The notes below the pieces were generated by a model. It saw only the letters and a list, made by a program, of their open reading frames with translations, was not told the DNA's origin and made no database searches. From Sanyastnella coralliicola (GTDB taxonomy: Bacteria > Bacteroidota > Bacteroidia > Flavobacteriales_D > Sanyastnellaceae): 64,000 nt of DNA. How positions within the stretch are numbered: position 1 is the first letter of the stretch; every line of letters starts with the position of its first letter. Positions 7,650 through 17,642 of this stretch are shown one piece after another. The translations under genes were made by a program, and so were the position numbers. Location: positions 1,939,501 through 2,003,500 of the forward strand of contig NZ_CP132543.1 of the NCBI RefSeq assembly GCF_030845195.1, written 5' to 3'.

Positions 7650-9770
7650 TTGACCTTGTTAAAATCGAGTTCTCCTTCTTTGTATTCATTATTTAGACTT
7701 GGAATACTAAGCGTGTTCTATTTGCTGTTTGGATTATCATCTAACCCGTCGTCCGCACAGAACTTAGATTCCCTGTACACCGTTTGGCAAGACAATTCTG
7801 TATCAGACTCACTGAGAGTTGGGGCCTACGGGGAGTACATCTGGAACGGATTTCTCTTCACGAGACCGGATAGCGCTTTTGCATTGGCTGAAGAAATGAT
7901 CCGCTTTTCAGAAGAACGAAACTACCCTTTAGGAAGCTCTAAAGCACTGCGAGTACAAGGCATTTCACACGCGATTCGCGGCAATCATGATGAGGCTCTT
8001 AGATGTTATGAAGGGTCTAAAGCCATCTCAGATTCTGTCGGTGACGTCAAAGGAAGTGCCGGCATCATTATGAACATCGGCATTCTTCGAGGAAGCCAAG
8101 GGGATTACCGCGGAGCATTGTCTTCATACGAAGAGGCCTTGGCTATTTATGAAGAAATCGAAGATCTCGTTGGGATTTCTAAAACCACAAACAACATTGG
8201 TGGTATCTACCATGATCAAGGTGATTACATCAAGGCGCTGCAATATTACCAGCGTTCTCTTGTGACTTATGACGAACTGGGAGATAAGTTTCAAAAAGCA
8301 GGAACACTGAACAACATTGGATTGATCTATGCTCAACAAGGAGATACTGAACAGGCATTGAACTACACAGAACAAGCACTGGATATCCGCGAGACTATTG
8401 TAGACAAGCGAGGGTTGGCTGTATCATATAACAACTTGGGCTTGATCTATGAGATGGAAGAGGAATATCCTAAAGCTCTTGAATACTATGAGCTTTCAGG
8501 TCAACTCCGCAGAGAGACCAATGACCAAGGAGGTTTGGCAGGAGTCTATAATAACATCGGGCTCATCTATTCGCATCAAGAAGAATATGACAAAGCGCTC
8601 GACTTTTACCAACAGTCGCTCGTCATACGTGAAGAGATCAATGAGAGAAAGGCCATCGCCTTCACTTTGAGATGTATTGGTTCGGCCTACCTGGGAAAAG
8701 AAATGTATCCCGAAGCCATTAAGAACTGCTCTGAAGCACTCTCAATTGCTCAGGAAATCGGTGTGTTACTTGAGCAAAAGGATGCGTGTCAATGCTTATA
8801 CGATGCTAATAAAGCCGTCGGAAACGATAACGAAGCGCTCTTCTACTTTGAACTAAAGCAAACAGCTGAAGACAGTTTACAAGAAATTGAAACGATGAAA
8901 GAACTTCAGCGCATGGAGTTCAAGAAAATCATGACCCAAGACAGCATTACAAAAGCTGAAGAAGCTTTGCGTGTAGAGGCTGAATACCAAGAAGAAGTGA
9001 GCTCTGAAAAACGCTCCAAAATGTGGTCCATCGCAGGAGCAGTCTTTTTCCTGGTGCTCGCCGGAGGTTTCTTTGCTCGTTGGCGATACGTGCGAAAGTC
9101 CAAGGCTAAACTGCAAATAGAAAAGGAACGTTCAGAAGATATTCTACACAACATCCTCCCAGAGAACATTGCTGAAGAACTCAAGGAAAAAGGAGAGGCA
9201 GACGCCAAAGACTATGACATGGTCACTGTGTTGTTTACCGATTTCAAGGGATTCACTTCTGCATCGGAAAAGCTAAGTCCACAAGACCTGGTTACCGAAA
9301 TCAATACCTGCTTCAAGGCTTTCGATCGAATCGCCGAGAAATATCGGATAGAAAAGATCAAAACCATTGGTGATGCCTACATGGCCGCGGGAGGATTACC
9401 TGAACCTACGGAGACTTCTGTGAAAGATACCGTACTCGCAGCCATAGAAATGCAGGAGTATATTGCCCAGCGCAAAGTAGAACTTGACGAACAAGGCTTA
9501 CCCTCTTTCGAAATGAGAGTGGGCGTCCACACAGGTCCAGTTGTTGCAGGTATTGTAGGTGTCAAGAAGTACCAGTATGACGTTTGGGGAGACACCGTGA
9601 ATACCGCAAGCCGCATGGAAAGCAGCGGTGAGGTCGGACGAGTAAATATCAGTGGCGCTACCTATGCCCTTCTTCAATCAGATGCCTCTTTCACTTTTGA
9701 ATCGCGTGGAAAAATCGAGGCGAAAGGCAAAGGGGAAGTGGAAATGTATTTTGTTCAATTGAAGAGCTAG
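7650..9770 (+). CDS. TPR-repeat membrane adenylate cyclase (class III)
   Basis: A 706-residue signalling protein. A signal peptide ends near SSAQ (~37). A run of tetratricopeptide repeats (~90-400) with the NNIGLIYxxQGDYxKAL signature precedes a coiled coil, one membrane helix (MWSIAGAVFFLVLAGGFF, ~458-476) and a C-terminal class III cyclase domain. Metal-binding aspartates lie in LFTDFKGFT (~528) and IGDAY (~575). The Lys in EKIKTIGDAY and the Asp in VWGDTVN are the ATP-selecting pair, and VNTASR supplies the transition-state Asn and Arg. It should therefore make cAMP in the cytoplasm in response to periplasmic TPR contacts. No ATG is available; TTG at 7650 is a provisional start. Confidence 0.85.
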   Translation: MTLLKSSSPSLYSLFRLGILSVFYLLFGLSSNPSSAQNLDSLYTVWQDNSVSDSLRVGAYGEYIWNGFLFTRPDSAFALAEEMIRFSEERNYPLGSSKALRVQGISHAIRGNHDEALRCYEGSKAISDSVGDVKGSAGIIMNIGILRGSQGDYRGALSSYEEALAIYEEIEDLVGISKTTNNIGGIYHDQGDYIKALQYYQRSLVTYDELGDKFQKAGTLNNIGLIYAQQGDTEQALNYTEQALDIRETIVDKRGLAVSYNNLGLIYEMEEEYPKALEYYELSGQLRRETNDQGGLAGVYNNIGLIYSHQEEYDKALDFYQQSLVIREEINERKAIAFTLRCIGSAYLGKEMYPEAIKNCSEALSIAQEIGVLLEQKDACQCLYDANKAVGNDNEALFYFELKQTAEDSLQEIETMKELQRMEFKKIMTQDSITKAEEALRVEAEYQEEVSSEKRSKMWSIAGAVFFLVLAGGFFARWRYVRKSKAKLQIEKERSEDILHNILPENIAEELKEKGEADAKDYDMVTVLFTDFKGFTSASEKLSPQDLVTEINTCFKAFDRIAEKYRIEKIKTIGDAYMAAGGLPEPTETSVKDTVLAAIEMQEYIAQRKVELDEQGLPSFEMRVGVHTGPVVAGIVGVKKYQYDVWGDTVNTASRMESSGEVGRVNISGATYALLQSDASFTFESRGKIEAKGKGEVEMYFVQLKS

Positions 9771-9834
9771 GTATTTGAGGAGTAAAAGGTTCAGAATCGA
9801 ATCATTCTGGTGATTTCTCTTATCTTTTCACTCC

Positions 9835-12800
9835 TTGACCAAAAACCTGCTCATACTCGTAGTTGCAGCCATGCTTGTGGCTTGTAATGATGCTCCCCTC
9901 TTGGATGCAAACGCACCGCAAATGGAGTATCTGCCTTCAGCGCACACGGGAGTCACCTTCACAAACAAGGTTATTGAATCACATGACCGTTGCCTTAATC
10001 AATACGACTATTTCTACAACGGCGGTGGTGTAGGCATTGGTGATTTCAACAACGACGGAAAACCGGACATCTTCTTCACCGGAAATGATGTTCCCAACCG
10101 GCTTTATATCAACCAAGGGAACCTTCAATTCCAAGACCAAACGGAATTAGCTGGGTTAATCACAAATAAGTGGTCAACCGGTGTCACAGTGTTGGACATT
10201 AACTCTGACGGCTGGGATGATATCTACGTTTGTAATTCGGGTCCTGACTGGATGAAAGAAGTTCCGATTAACCAACTCTTTGTCAATCAGGGTGACGGCA
10301 CCTTTACAGAAGAAGCTCGCAAGTATGGTATCGATGATCCAGGACTATCTACTCATGCCCTGCACTTTGATTATGACGGCGATGGATTGAATGACCTCCT
10401 TGTCTTGAATCACGGAGTCAGAAACATCAAAAACGAACCGTTGGAGTGGCTGGAAGAGATGAACAGTCTTCCTCGAGAAATGCAGAGATTGTTTTCGAAT
10501 CAACTCTATCGGTTTAATGGACAATACTTCGAAAACGTGACAACACGATCTGGAATTGAAGGCATTGGATTCGCTTTGGGAGCCGCTGTTGCTGACTTTG
10601 ACCACGATGGCCACCTTGACGTTTTCGTAGCTAACGACTATTTCATTCCAGACAAATTGTACTTGAATGATGGATCAGGAGGATTCACAGATGCCATCGA
10701 GAAAAAAATGAGTCATACCTCCTTCTTCTCCATGGGATGTTCAGCTGCTGACTTTAACAACGATGGTTGGGAAGACCTCATGGTGCTGGATATGACTCCA
10801 AATGATCATTATCGAAACAAGACCAATATGGCCTCAATGGACGTTGATCAATTCAAGCTGTACACTGACCACTTGGACTACCTCCCTCAATACATGGTCA
10901 ATTCTCTATTCATGAACAATGGCTACGGGGCAATGAGCGAAGTATCCCAAATTTCTGGCGTTTCGCTGACCGACTGGAGCTGGGCTCCACTTTGGGGTGA
11001 CTACGACAATGATGGGTTGATTGATCTCTACATCACCAATGGAATCTACCGAGATGTAAAAAACAACGATTGGCGTCGAACCCTTCGTCAAAAAGAAAAA
11101 GACTCCACTTGGACCATCCTAGATGGTTTCAACTATCTCATGACGGCAGAACAGACTCCTCTGATTAACCCTCTGTTCCGAAACCAACAAGCCTTAGATT
11201 TTCAATCGGCAGAACAAGATTGGGGGTTAGAAGCTCCTTCTTTTTCCAATGGAGCCGCTAGTGCAGATCTTGACGGAGACGGAGATCTAGACATCATCGT
11301 CAATAATCTTGATGAGGAAGCATTTCTGATTCGAAACAATACCGTAGAAAAAGGAGAAGGGAGCTTCGTAAATCTTCCTCTCTCCGTTGAGTCCGGAGGT
11401 CCCGGAACACGAGTTGAAGTGATCACTGACGCAGGTCGCTTTACTTCGATGTATTCTCCAGGAGGTTATCAATCTTACTCACAAAAGGTCATTCATGTAG
11501 GCCTTGGTTCATCAAGTGAAATACATGAAATATTAATCCATCCGCCTTCTTCGGCAACATTGATTCTTGAAAGCCCTGAAATCAATGCTACCCTAGCCAT
11601 GGAAGACGCGTATGAAGACACCTCGTCTATTTCCTTTCCACACCCCGTTTTCGTTAACTCTACTCAGTACTTAGGACCGCAGGTATACCACGAAGAAGAC
11701 GCATATGATGACTTCGAGATAGATGTGCTGCTTCCCCACCGACAATCTCAATTAGGACCAGGGTTAGCCGTCGGAGATGTTAATGGTGACGGATTGGATG
11801 ATTTCTTTTTCGGAGGTGCGAAAGGACAAACCTCTCGCCTTTTCAAACAATTGGGACGCGGCGGGTTCCTTGAAACACAAGTGCCCTTGGAATTATCTGC
11901 TGCAGATAGAGAAGTACTTGGAGCTCGCTTTATCGACGTAGATGAGGATGGAGATCTTGATCTCTATGTTGCTTGTTCTGGATTGACCGATGAAGGGACA
12001 GATCAACTGTTTCTCAACGACGGCTTGGGAGATTTCACATACTTTGAACTAGAAGACATCGTGGGTTCAACAGAAACCATCCTTTCAATTGAGGGGAAGA
12101 TATTTGTTGGAGGCCGTGCGTCCCCTGGCAAGTACCCCAACTCGTCTCCTTCCTACCTAGTGACAACTACAACGGATTCGTCAGCTATGGCAGCCGAAAG
12201 TGTTGCCAAATCGCTTGGAATAGTTACGGATGCTTGCATTCAATTAGATCATAGCAAATCAGCTCAAATACTAGTCGTTGGAGAATGGATGGAACCTGTT
12301 TTCCTTGAAGGTGATTCTATGCAGCCTCTTCCTGTCTGCCCAGACATCGCACTTCATGGATGGTGGCAACACTGCGCTTCTGCCGATTTCGACAATGACG
12401 GAGACGATGATATCCTCCTTGGAAATGTTGGGCTCAACAACAAGTTTCATCCATCGGCAGACCATCCTTTACATTGTTTCGCTGGAGATTTAGACGGTAA
12501 CGGCACGCATGACATCGTCCTTTCAAAAGATAAAGGCGGAGTGCTGATTCCAGTTCGCGGTAAAGAGTGCACAACAGCGCAGTTACCGTTTGTCGCCGAC
12601 TCCTTTCCTACTTATCACTCCTTCGCTTCTTCTGAATTGGACGACATCTATGGGGCAGAACAGTTGAATAATGCTGACCATTTCGTGGCGCATACCTTCG
12701 CTTCTATGGTGCTTAGAAATGATAACGGTCATTTCGTGCCTATCACTCTCCCTCGAATGGCACAGGTGAGCGCTATTCGCTCCAGTGTCATCCGCGACTT

Positions 12801-13077
12801 TAACGGAGACGGAAACCTGGATCTGCTAGTAGCAGGCAACAACAGTCAAACTGAAGTAGAAACAGTTCCTTATGACGCAGGAAAAGGCTTGATTCTCTGG
12901 GGCAATGGAGATTGTACTTTCGATGCAGATTACCTCATCGAAAACACGGGTGTTTTCATCCCAGGAGATGTTGTTGACATGCAAGAGATTTACATCGGCA
13001 GAGATTCGATCCTAGGTGTACTGGTAGCTAAGAATAACAGTCGCCTCAATCTTCTTCTTCGCCCAAGTCAAGAGTAA
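9835..13077 (+). CDS. VCBS/FG-GAP repeat lipoprotein with an ASPIC/UnbV domain
   Basis: A 1080-residue protein with a lipoprotein signal (LVVAAMLVACNDA; TTG start). Repeated calcium-loop motifs such as GDFNNDGKPDIFF, DFDHDGHLDVFVAND, DYDNDGLIDLYI, DLDGDGDLDIIVNN and DVNGDGLDDFFFGG mark two seven-bladed beta-propellers. An ASPIC/UnbV segment lies between them (~520-575, with GGPGTRVEV and SPGGYQSYSQ). Such proteins are common surface-exposed binding or adhesion proteins of Bacteroidota; the ligand is unknown. It stands alone, in the same direction as the cyclase upstream. Confidence 0.82.
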   Translation: MTKNLLILVVAAMLVACNDAPLLDANAPQMEYLPSAHTGVTFTNKVIESHDRCLNQYDYFYNGGGVGIGDFNNDGKPDIFFTGNDVPNRLYINQGNLQFQDQTELAGLITNKWSTGVTVLDINSDGWDDIYVCNSGPDWMKEVPINQLFVNQGDGTFTEEARKYGIDDPGLSTHALHFDYDGDGLNDLLVLNHGVRNIKNEPLEWLEEMNSLPREMQRLFSNQLYRFNGQYFENVTTRSGIEGIGFALGAAVADFDHDGHLDVFVANDYFIPDKLYLNDGSGGFTDAIEKKMSHTSFFSMGCSAADFNNDGWEDLMVLDMTPNDHYRNKTNMASMDVDQFKLYTDHLDYLPQYMVNSLFMNNGYGAMSEVSQISGVSLTDWSWAPLWGDYDNDGLIDLYITNGIYRDVKNNDWRRTLRQKEKDSTWTILDGFNYLMTAEQTPLINPLFRNQQALDFQSAEQDWGLEAPSFSNGAASADLDGDGDLDIIVNNLDEEAFLIRNNTVEKGEGSFVNLPLSVESGGPGTRVEVITDAGRFTSMYSPGGYQSYSQKVIHVGLGSSSEIHEILIHPPSSATLILESPEINATLAMEDAYEDTSSISFPHPVFVNSTQYLGPQVYHEEDAYDDFEIDVLLPHRQSQLGPGLAVGDVNGDGLDDFFFGGAKGQTSRLFKQLGRGGFLETQVPLELSAADREVLGARFIDVDEDGDLDLYVACSGLTDEGTDQLFLNDGLGDFTYFELEDIVGSTETILSIEGKIFVGGRASPGKYPNSSPSYLVTTTTDSSAMAAESVAKSLGIVTDACIQLDHSKSAQILVVGEWMEPVFLEGDSMQPLPVCPDIALHGWWQHCASADFDNDGDDDILLGNVGLNNKFHPSADHPLHCFAGDLDGNGTHDIVLSKDKGGVLIPVRGKECTTAQLPFVADSFPTYHSFASSELDDIYGAEQLNNADHFVAHTFASMVLRNDNGHFVPITLPRMAQVSAIRSSVIRDFNGDGNLDLLVAGNNSQTEVETVPYDAGKGLILWGNGDCTFDADYLIENTGVFIPGDVVDMQEIYIGRDSILGVLVAKNNSRLNLLLRPSQE

Positions 13078-13115
13078 CCCTCTTACATTCTCATTCTTTT
13101 CCCCATCTTCGTTAC

Positions 13116-13709
13116 ATGGATATTAGCACACTAGCGACAGCGACCAAATCAGGTGTAGACATTCTTGATTCAGCTATCGATAAGTTCGATAAGTACAAGC
13201 AAATCAAGCAAGACACAACCACTTACCTGCGTCTCTTATACCTAGAGGTGATCAATAACCTGGAGGTATTCTCGACCATTGATCTAGACCAATTCACTTC
13301 GGCGCAAGCCAATGCACCTGAGGTACAAACACTGATGAAACTCGTGCAAACAGAAATTGCCGAGGGGGTATTCTACAAAGGCGGCGAAAACGCCAACCAA
13401 CAGCTTTACGAGCGTCTTAAGAAAAGAGGCCAAATCAAAAACCGAGACAAGCAATTGGTGACTAACAACAAACAAGGCGATGAAGTTAAGGTCAACAAGA
13501 GCTACACCTACGAGAACATTCTCCAGGCCATCTCCTTCGTGGTCACCAAGATTGAAGTCATGCGCAAGTACGCAGAACTCTCTGATGACGAACTCAAGGT
13601 CATGAAAACCATCAGACTCCGCTCAAGACTCATCAACATTCACCAAAGACTCCGAATGATCAAGAATAGTTTGGATCAGATGGATGAGGTGAAGGAAATG
13701 GCACGTTAG
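13116..13709 (+). CDS. Hypothetical cytoplasmic alpha-helical protein
   Basis: I do not recognise this 197-residue protein. It has no signal peptide or membrane segment and is rich in Lys, Gln and Asp. Long helices are predicted by eye at residues 1-60 and 130-195 (ENILQAISFVVTKIEVMRKYAEL; RLRSRLINIHQRLRMIKNSLDQM), with a polar middle (KNRDKQLVTNNKQGDEVKVNK). It starts 38 bp after the ASPIC gene and is followed by minisatellite DNA. Codon use resembles the neighbours, so a real gene is likely. Confidence 0.6.
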   Translation: MDISTLATATKSGVDILDSAIDKFDKYKQIKQDTTTYLRLLYLEVINNLEVFSTIDLDQFTSAQANAPEVQTLMKLVQTEIAEGVFYKGGENANQQLYERLKKRGQIKNRDKQLVTNNKQGDEVKVNKSYTYENILQAISFVVTKIEVMRKYAELSDDELKVMKTIRLRSRLINIHQRLRMIKNSLDQMDEVKEMAR

Positions 13710-13710
13710 T

Positions 13711-13812
13711 TCTTAGGCCTAAGGCTTAGGGCGTAAGGCTTAAGTTGAATCTAACTAAAAACAAAGGACAAAATTCTAACGCCTAAAGCCTTTCCGCAGG
13801 CCTAACGCCTAA
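13711..13812. repeat. AAGGCTTA/TAACGCC minisatellites between convergent genes
   Basis: 13711-13745 carries TTAGGCCTAAGGCTTAGGG-type heptamers and 13780-13812 carries their complement (CCTAAAGCC, CCTAACGCCTAAC), so the ~90-bp gap could fold into an imperfect long hairpin. The stop codon of the CotH gene lies inside the second tract. Confidence 0.7.
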
Positions 13813-16144
13813 CAACAAGCCTCGTATGCTTCCCTTCAGCCACCACAACGTACACACCATTCGCTAGACTCGAGATGTCTACCATCGTGTTGGGGTCTGC
13901 TTGTTCGTTGTGTACAAGCTGTCCGGTTGTAGTGTAAATTGACACTTGAGCGCGTTGTGTGAGGTTCGCCAAGACGATTACGTTCGACGCTGGATTTGGG
14001 AAGAGATCTAGCGACAACACATTGCTTTCTTCAATCCCAACGAAATCATTGTTTGAACCGAAAGTTGGCGCATGGATCTCAAACTCTCCCACTCCATTAG
14101 GAATACGCGCCCATCCCATGTCTTGCTCTTGTTCTTCGAATTGAGTCATATCTGCGATCAACCCTTCCGGTGTGATGAGCCATAGCGTCTCTCCATCTCC
14201 AGACAGCTTGAAATTCGCGTGGAGTGGTCCGTCATCTTGGTCTTCATCTGCCCATACGATTAAGTAATCATCTGGCGCGAGTGTCGTTCCTTCTGGGATT
14301 GGCCACTTATCTAGATTCCATCCATTATCTGTCAGGTAGTAACCTGAGAGATCGATCGTAGCGCTTCCATTATTGTACAATTCAATCCAGTCTTCGTCCT
14401 GACCATTCTCGTCGTAAGCTGTAGATCCGTTGCGGGCCATCAGCTCGTTGATGACCACATTACTCGCTTCAGCCCATGCAGCTTCTACGGTGTAGTAGTA
14501 AACGTCATGTGCAGCTCCTGCTGGTGAATATGAACGAGAAGCTTCTTCATTTGCTCCGATGGCTTCGATATAGAAACGAGCAAACTCACCTGGTTCAAGG
14601 TCTCCAGTCAATACCGCTGTGTAGAGATCGCCATTGGCCGTCATCTCCATCGAGTTCATGTGACCCGTGATTTCGTTTGACCAGTGGAGAAGAACACTTT
14701 GAACACCGTTCACCCCTGTTACTTCCGCTTCAATCGTAACGTCTTGACCAGCCAATGGATTCTGCCATTCTCCTTGGTCATTGGACATCGTGACCGAGAC
14801 GATTTGAGGGGCCACTTGGGAAACCTCACTATTGGATGCGAGGTAGTTGTATCGATCCTCTGCCCACTCTTGCATCGCTTCAACTTCGTTATTGAATTGA
14901 TTGTAGGTGTAGAGTTTCTTTGGATCTGCCTGCACCTCTGCATCGATAAAATCAGCCCAGTACTGCAGATCTTCATTAAATGTCTGTGGGTACATGACTT
15001 CCTCTAATAGAGTTCGCATGTGCGCGAGGTATCGCTGACGAAGTGAAGGAACCTGCATCATACGGTATAGCAATGGATAGTTCTCATCATCTGCATGATA
15101 GAATGGACTCCAATTAACATTGTTGACTTCCATTACCGTATTCCCGTCATATTCCAATGGAATCATACGCTGAGTCAACGTATCGAAATACAGGAAGTAA
15201 TCCATTTTCCCTTTGTACACGTAACCGTCGTCGTCGCTGAAGAGAATCTCAGAAGCCAAGAACCACAAGGTGCGGTCGACATCCATCACCTCATTCAATG
15301 CCTCCTCCAATTCATCTAGCGGAGTATTTTCCAAGACATCACAGGTATTGATCAAATCAGCCCATGGATCATCGACATTGGTTGTTTTCAGCGTGTAGTG
15401 CTCTTGATACTCTGATTCATCAGCGCCAAGCCAGTTTAGCGCAGCGGTTCCGTCACCCCATTGAGGGCCACCACCACCGCCGCCGCCGCCGCCACCGCCG
15501 CCACCGCCACCGCCGCCAGGGCCACCGCCACTGTCTTCGCTGTCAGCGCGCCAACGCGTTCCATTTTCATCAATGAACCACTCCTCGAGGAACTCCTTGT
15601 TCAATTGCTCCACATTTGGGTAGAGTCCCCAGTCTTCTCCATTCAGGTAGAGATGAGTAAATGAAACAAGGGCAGCAGGTATATGTCTGCGAATTTTAGT
15701 CTCGTAGATAAATTCGCGCAAAAAGGAAGGATCATATGCTCCGTTCTGAAGGTTGAAGGCCTCATAACCGTCATGATCTTGACCTTGAATCCATTCGTCT
15801 AAAGTGATATTGAACGACTTCTTGTCATCATCAATGGTGAAGTAAGAAGTTTGTCCTTTGAATCGCACCCCACATTGCTCGTAGGTCTCTCCATCAATAG
15901 TCACGGTCGCCTCGATTGGAATGGCATCTTCGTAGTTGTCTTCCAATTGGTCCCACCAATCAGCTTGTTCGAAGTTGATTTCAATGACACGAATAACATT
16001 GGGGTCGTAAAAGTCTTCTCCTTCCACATCTCCAATCGTGATCATGTGAACGTCTTCATCTACTGTCCATTGAAAGGGAAGGTTTTGCGCGTTTGATGTG
16101 AGTCCTGCTACTAACACTAGCAAGGTGGTCATCAGAAATTTCAT
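13802..16144 (-). CDS. Secreted CotH kinase-like protein with lamin-tail domain and T9SS sorting signal
   Basis: The 780-residue product begins with a signal peptide (KFLMTTLLVLVAGLTSNAQ). A CotH domain (~40-440) follows, with VRFKGQTSYFTIDDDKKSF, VNINEQ-like EQLNKEFL, and the DFG-like active-site motif EYDGN at 331-335. A run of ~17 glycines (~206-226), encoded by GCC/ACC triplets near 15468-15520, interrupts the domain. A lamin-tail domain (VVINELMARNG.. DWIELYN, ~590-700) and a type A T9SS sorting tail (LFPNPAS ... TGQLV ... GVYVV, ~706-780) complete it. CotH of Bacillus is an atypical Ser kinase of spore coat proteins; the partner here is unknown. An ATG at 16231 would put 29 extra residues before the signal peptide and is rejected. 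Confidence 0.85.
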   Translation of the reverse strand: MKFLMTTLLVLVAGLTSNAQNLPFQWTVDEDVHMITIGDVEGEDFYDPNVIRVIEINFEQADWWDQLEDNYEDAIPIEATVTIDGETYEQCGVRFKGQTSYFTIDDDKKSFNITLDEWIQGQDHDGYEAFNLQNGAYDPSFLREFIYETKIRRHIPAALVSFTHLYLNGEDWGLYPNVEQLNKEFLEEWFIDENGTRWRADSEDSGGGPGGGGGGGGGGGGGGGGGPQWGDGTAALNWLGADESEYQEHYTLKTTNVDDPWADLINTCDVLENTPLDELEEALNEVMDVDRTLWFLASEILFSDDDGYVYKGKMDYFLYFDTLTQRMIPLEYDGNTVMEVNNVNWSPFYHADDENYPLLYRMMQVPSLRQRYLAHMRTLLEEVMYPQTFNEDLQYWADFIDAEVQADPKKLYTYNQFNNEVEAMQEWAEDRYNYLASNSEVSQVAPQIVSVTMSNDQGEWQNPLAGQDVTIEAEVTGVNGVQSVLLHWSNEITGHMNSMEMTANGDLYTAVLTGDLEPGEFARFYIEAIGANEEASRSYSPAGAAHDVYYYTVEAAWAEASNVVINELMARNGSTAYDENGQDEDWIELYNNGSATIDLSGYYLTDNGWNLDKWPIPEGTTLAPDDYLIVWADEDQDDGPLHANFKLSGDGETLWLITPEGLIADMTQFEEQEQDMGWARIPNGVGEFEIHAPTFGSNNDFVGIEESNVLSLDLFPNPASNVIVLANLTQRAQVSIYTTTGQLVHNEQADPNTMVDISSLANGVYVVVAEGKHTRLVVRR

Positions 16145-16313
16145 ATAGGTCGTGTTCGGTGTTAGTTCTTTGACTAAGTAAAGGACATAAGGTTTAATCA
16201 GTGTCAGATTTTTTCTGAAGAAATTTCTCAAAGACCCTTATCCTCTATTGGCCTGACTGATATTCTCCTCTCGATTCTAGTCTACAGAATTGCATGGATT
16301 CAAGCGTAGAATG

Positions 16314-16321
16314 TACCTTTG
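16314..16321 (+). promoter_or_regulatory. Promoter -7 box of mtaB (leaderless start)
   Basis: TACCTTTG matches the Bacteroidota -7 consensus TAnnTTTG exactly. TTG at 16290-16292 is 21 bp upstream, near the -33 position. The ATG at 16326 is only 4 bp downstream, so transcription should begin at or next to the start codon. Confidence 0.55.
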
Positions 16322-16325
16322 CAGT

Positions 16326-17642
16326 ATGATTTCAAACGGGAAAGTAGCCTTTCACACCCTAGGGTGTAAACTGAACTTCGCGGAGACTTCGGCCATTGCT
16401 CGAAGCTTCAATGAAGCTGGCTACGCGCGTGTTGAGGTGCAAGAAGCTCCCGACGTTGTAGTGATCAATACTTGCTCTGTTACTGATAATGCAGATAAGA
16501 AGTGCCGAAACATCGTTCGCAGAGCCCTCTCCACTAACCCGGAGGCGTTCATCGCAGTCATTGGGTGCTACGCTCAATTGAAGCCTGAAGAGATCGCCAA
16601 TATTGAAGGAGTCGATCTCGTTCTTGGGGCCAATGAAAAGTTTAATCTCTTAGAACACGTAGGTCATCTTGACAAGGTTGATGGAACAGGGGTTGTCAAG
16701 GCCACTGCCATCAAAGAAACCAAAGACTTCATTCCTTCTTATTCGAGTGGTGATCGTACAAGAACCTTCTTGAAGGTGCAAGATGGTTGTAACTATTTCT
16801 GTGCTTTCTGTACTATCCCGCTAGCGCGGGGAAGATCGAGATCGGCGAACATCGAAACGACGGTCATACAAGCTAAAGAAGCTATCGCAGCAGGAGCAAA
16901 AGAGATTGTGTTAACTGGAGTCAATATCGGTGATTTTGGAACGGCTCATAACGAAGACCTACTCGGACTCATCAAAAAGCTAGATCAACTCGAAGGTGTT
17001 GAACGTTATCGAATCTCATCCATCGAGCCTAATCTCTTAACCAATGAGATCATAGACTTCGTTGCACAGAGCAATCACTTCGTACCTCACTTTCATATTC
17101 CGCTTCAAAGTGGAAACGATGAAATTCTGCGCGCCATGCGCCGGAGATACTTGACTGATCTATACAAGGATCGCATCCACCGTATCAAAGAAAAAATGCC
17201 GGATGCATGCATCGGAGTAGATGTCATCACCGGGTTCCCTGGTGAAACGGATGAGCACTTTAACATCACTTATGAATTCATCCAACAGTTGCCAGTAAGC
17301 TACCTTCATGCTTTCACTTATTCAGAACGGGCCAATACCACAGCGTTGCGTATCGATGAGGTTATCCCAATGAATATCAGGCAAGAACGCACTAAAATGT
17401 TGCGCATTCTAAGTGCAAAGAAGAAGCGCGCATTTTATCAAAACCATCTCGGAGATGAGCGTCCTGTGCTCTTCGAGGCAAGTGAACATGATGGTTTGAT
17501 GTTTGGGTTCACGGATAACTATGTAAAAGTTGAACTACCTTTCGCCAAGGAACTGATCAACAAGGTCAGAGATGTGAAACTTGGAGAGATGACGCCAGAT
17601 GGAAATGTTTCTGCTAGCCTTCTTACCACCACAGCAACTTAA
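16326..17642 (+). CDS. mtaB: tRNA (N6-L-threonylcarbamoyladenosine(37)-C2)-methylthiotransferase
   Basis: A radical-SAM methylthiotransferase of 438 residues. VAFHTLGCKLNFAET at the N-terminus is the MtaB form of the first cluster motif (MiaB has a GCQMN version), followed by INTCSVT and VIGCYAQ, which complete the auxiliary 4Fe-4S site. The SAM-binding cluster is C155-x3-C159-x2-C162 in GCNYFCAFC. A TRAM-like segment closes the protein. The enzyme converts t6A37 to ms2t6A37 in tRNAs reading ANN codons. The in-frame ATG at 16290 lies upstream of the -7 box, so 16326 is preferred. The stop overlaps the lgt start by one base. Confidence 0.92.
   Translation: MISNGKVAFHTLGCKLNFAETSAIARSFNEAGYARVEVQEAPDVVVINTCSVTDNADKKCRNIVRRALSTNPEAFIAVIGCYAQLKPEEIANIEGVDLVLGANEKFNLLEHVGHLDKVDGTGVVKATAIKETKDFIPSYSSGDRTRTFLKVQDGCNYFCAFCTIPLARGRSRSANIETTVIQAKEAIAAGAKEIVLTGVNIGDFGTAHNEDLLGLIKKLDQLEGVERYRISSIEPNLLTNEIIDFVAQSNHFVPHFHIPLQSGNDEILRAMRRRYLTDLYKDRIHRIKEKMPDACIGVDVITGFPGETDEHFNITYEFIQQLPVSYLHAFTYSERANTTALRIDEVIPMNIRQERTKMLRILSAKKKRAFYQNHLGDERPVLFEASEHDGLMFGFTDNYVKVELPFAKELINKVRDVKLGEMTPDGNVSASLLTTTAT

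Noticed and set aside
9792-9809. CAGAAT/ATTCTG inverted repeat after the cyclase gene as a terminator
   Set aside because: The stem is only six A/T-rich pairs and there is no adjacent T-run.
14684-15664. Plus-strand ORFs antisense to the CotH gene, including an Ala/Thr-repeat ORF
   Set aside because: They are the complement of the CotH frame; the repeats are the reverse of the glycine codons.
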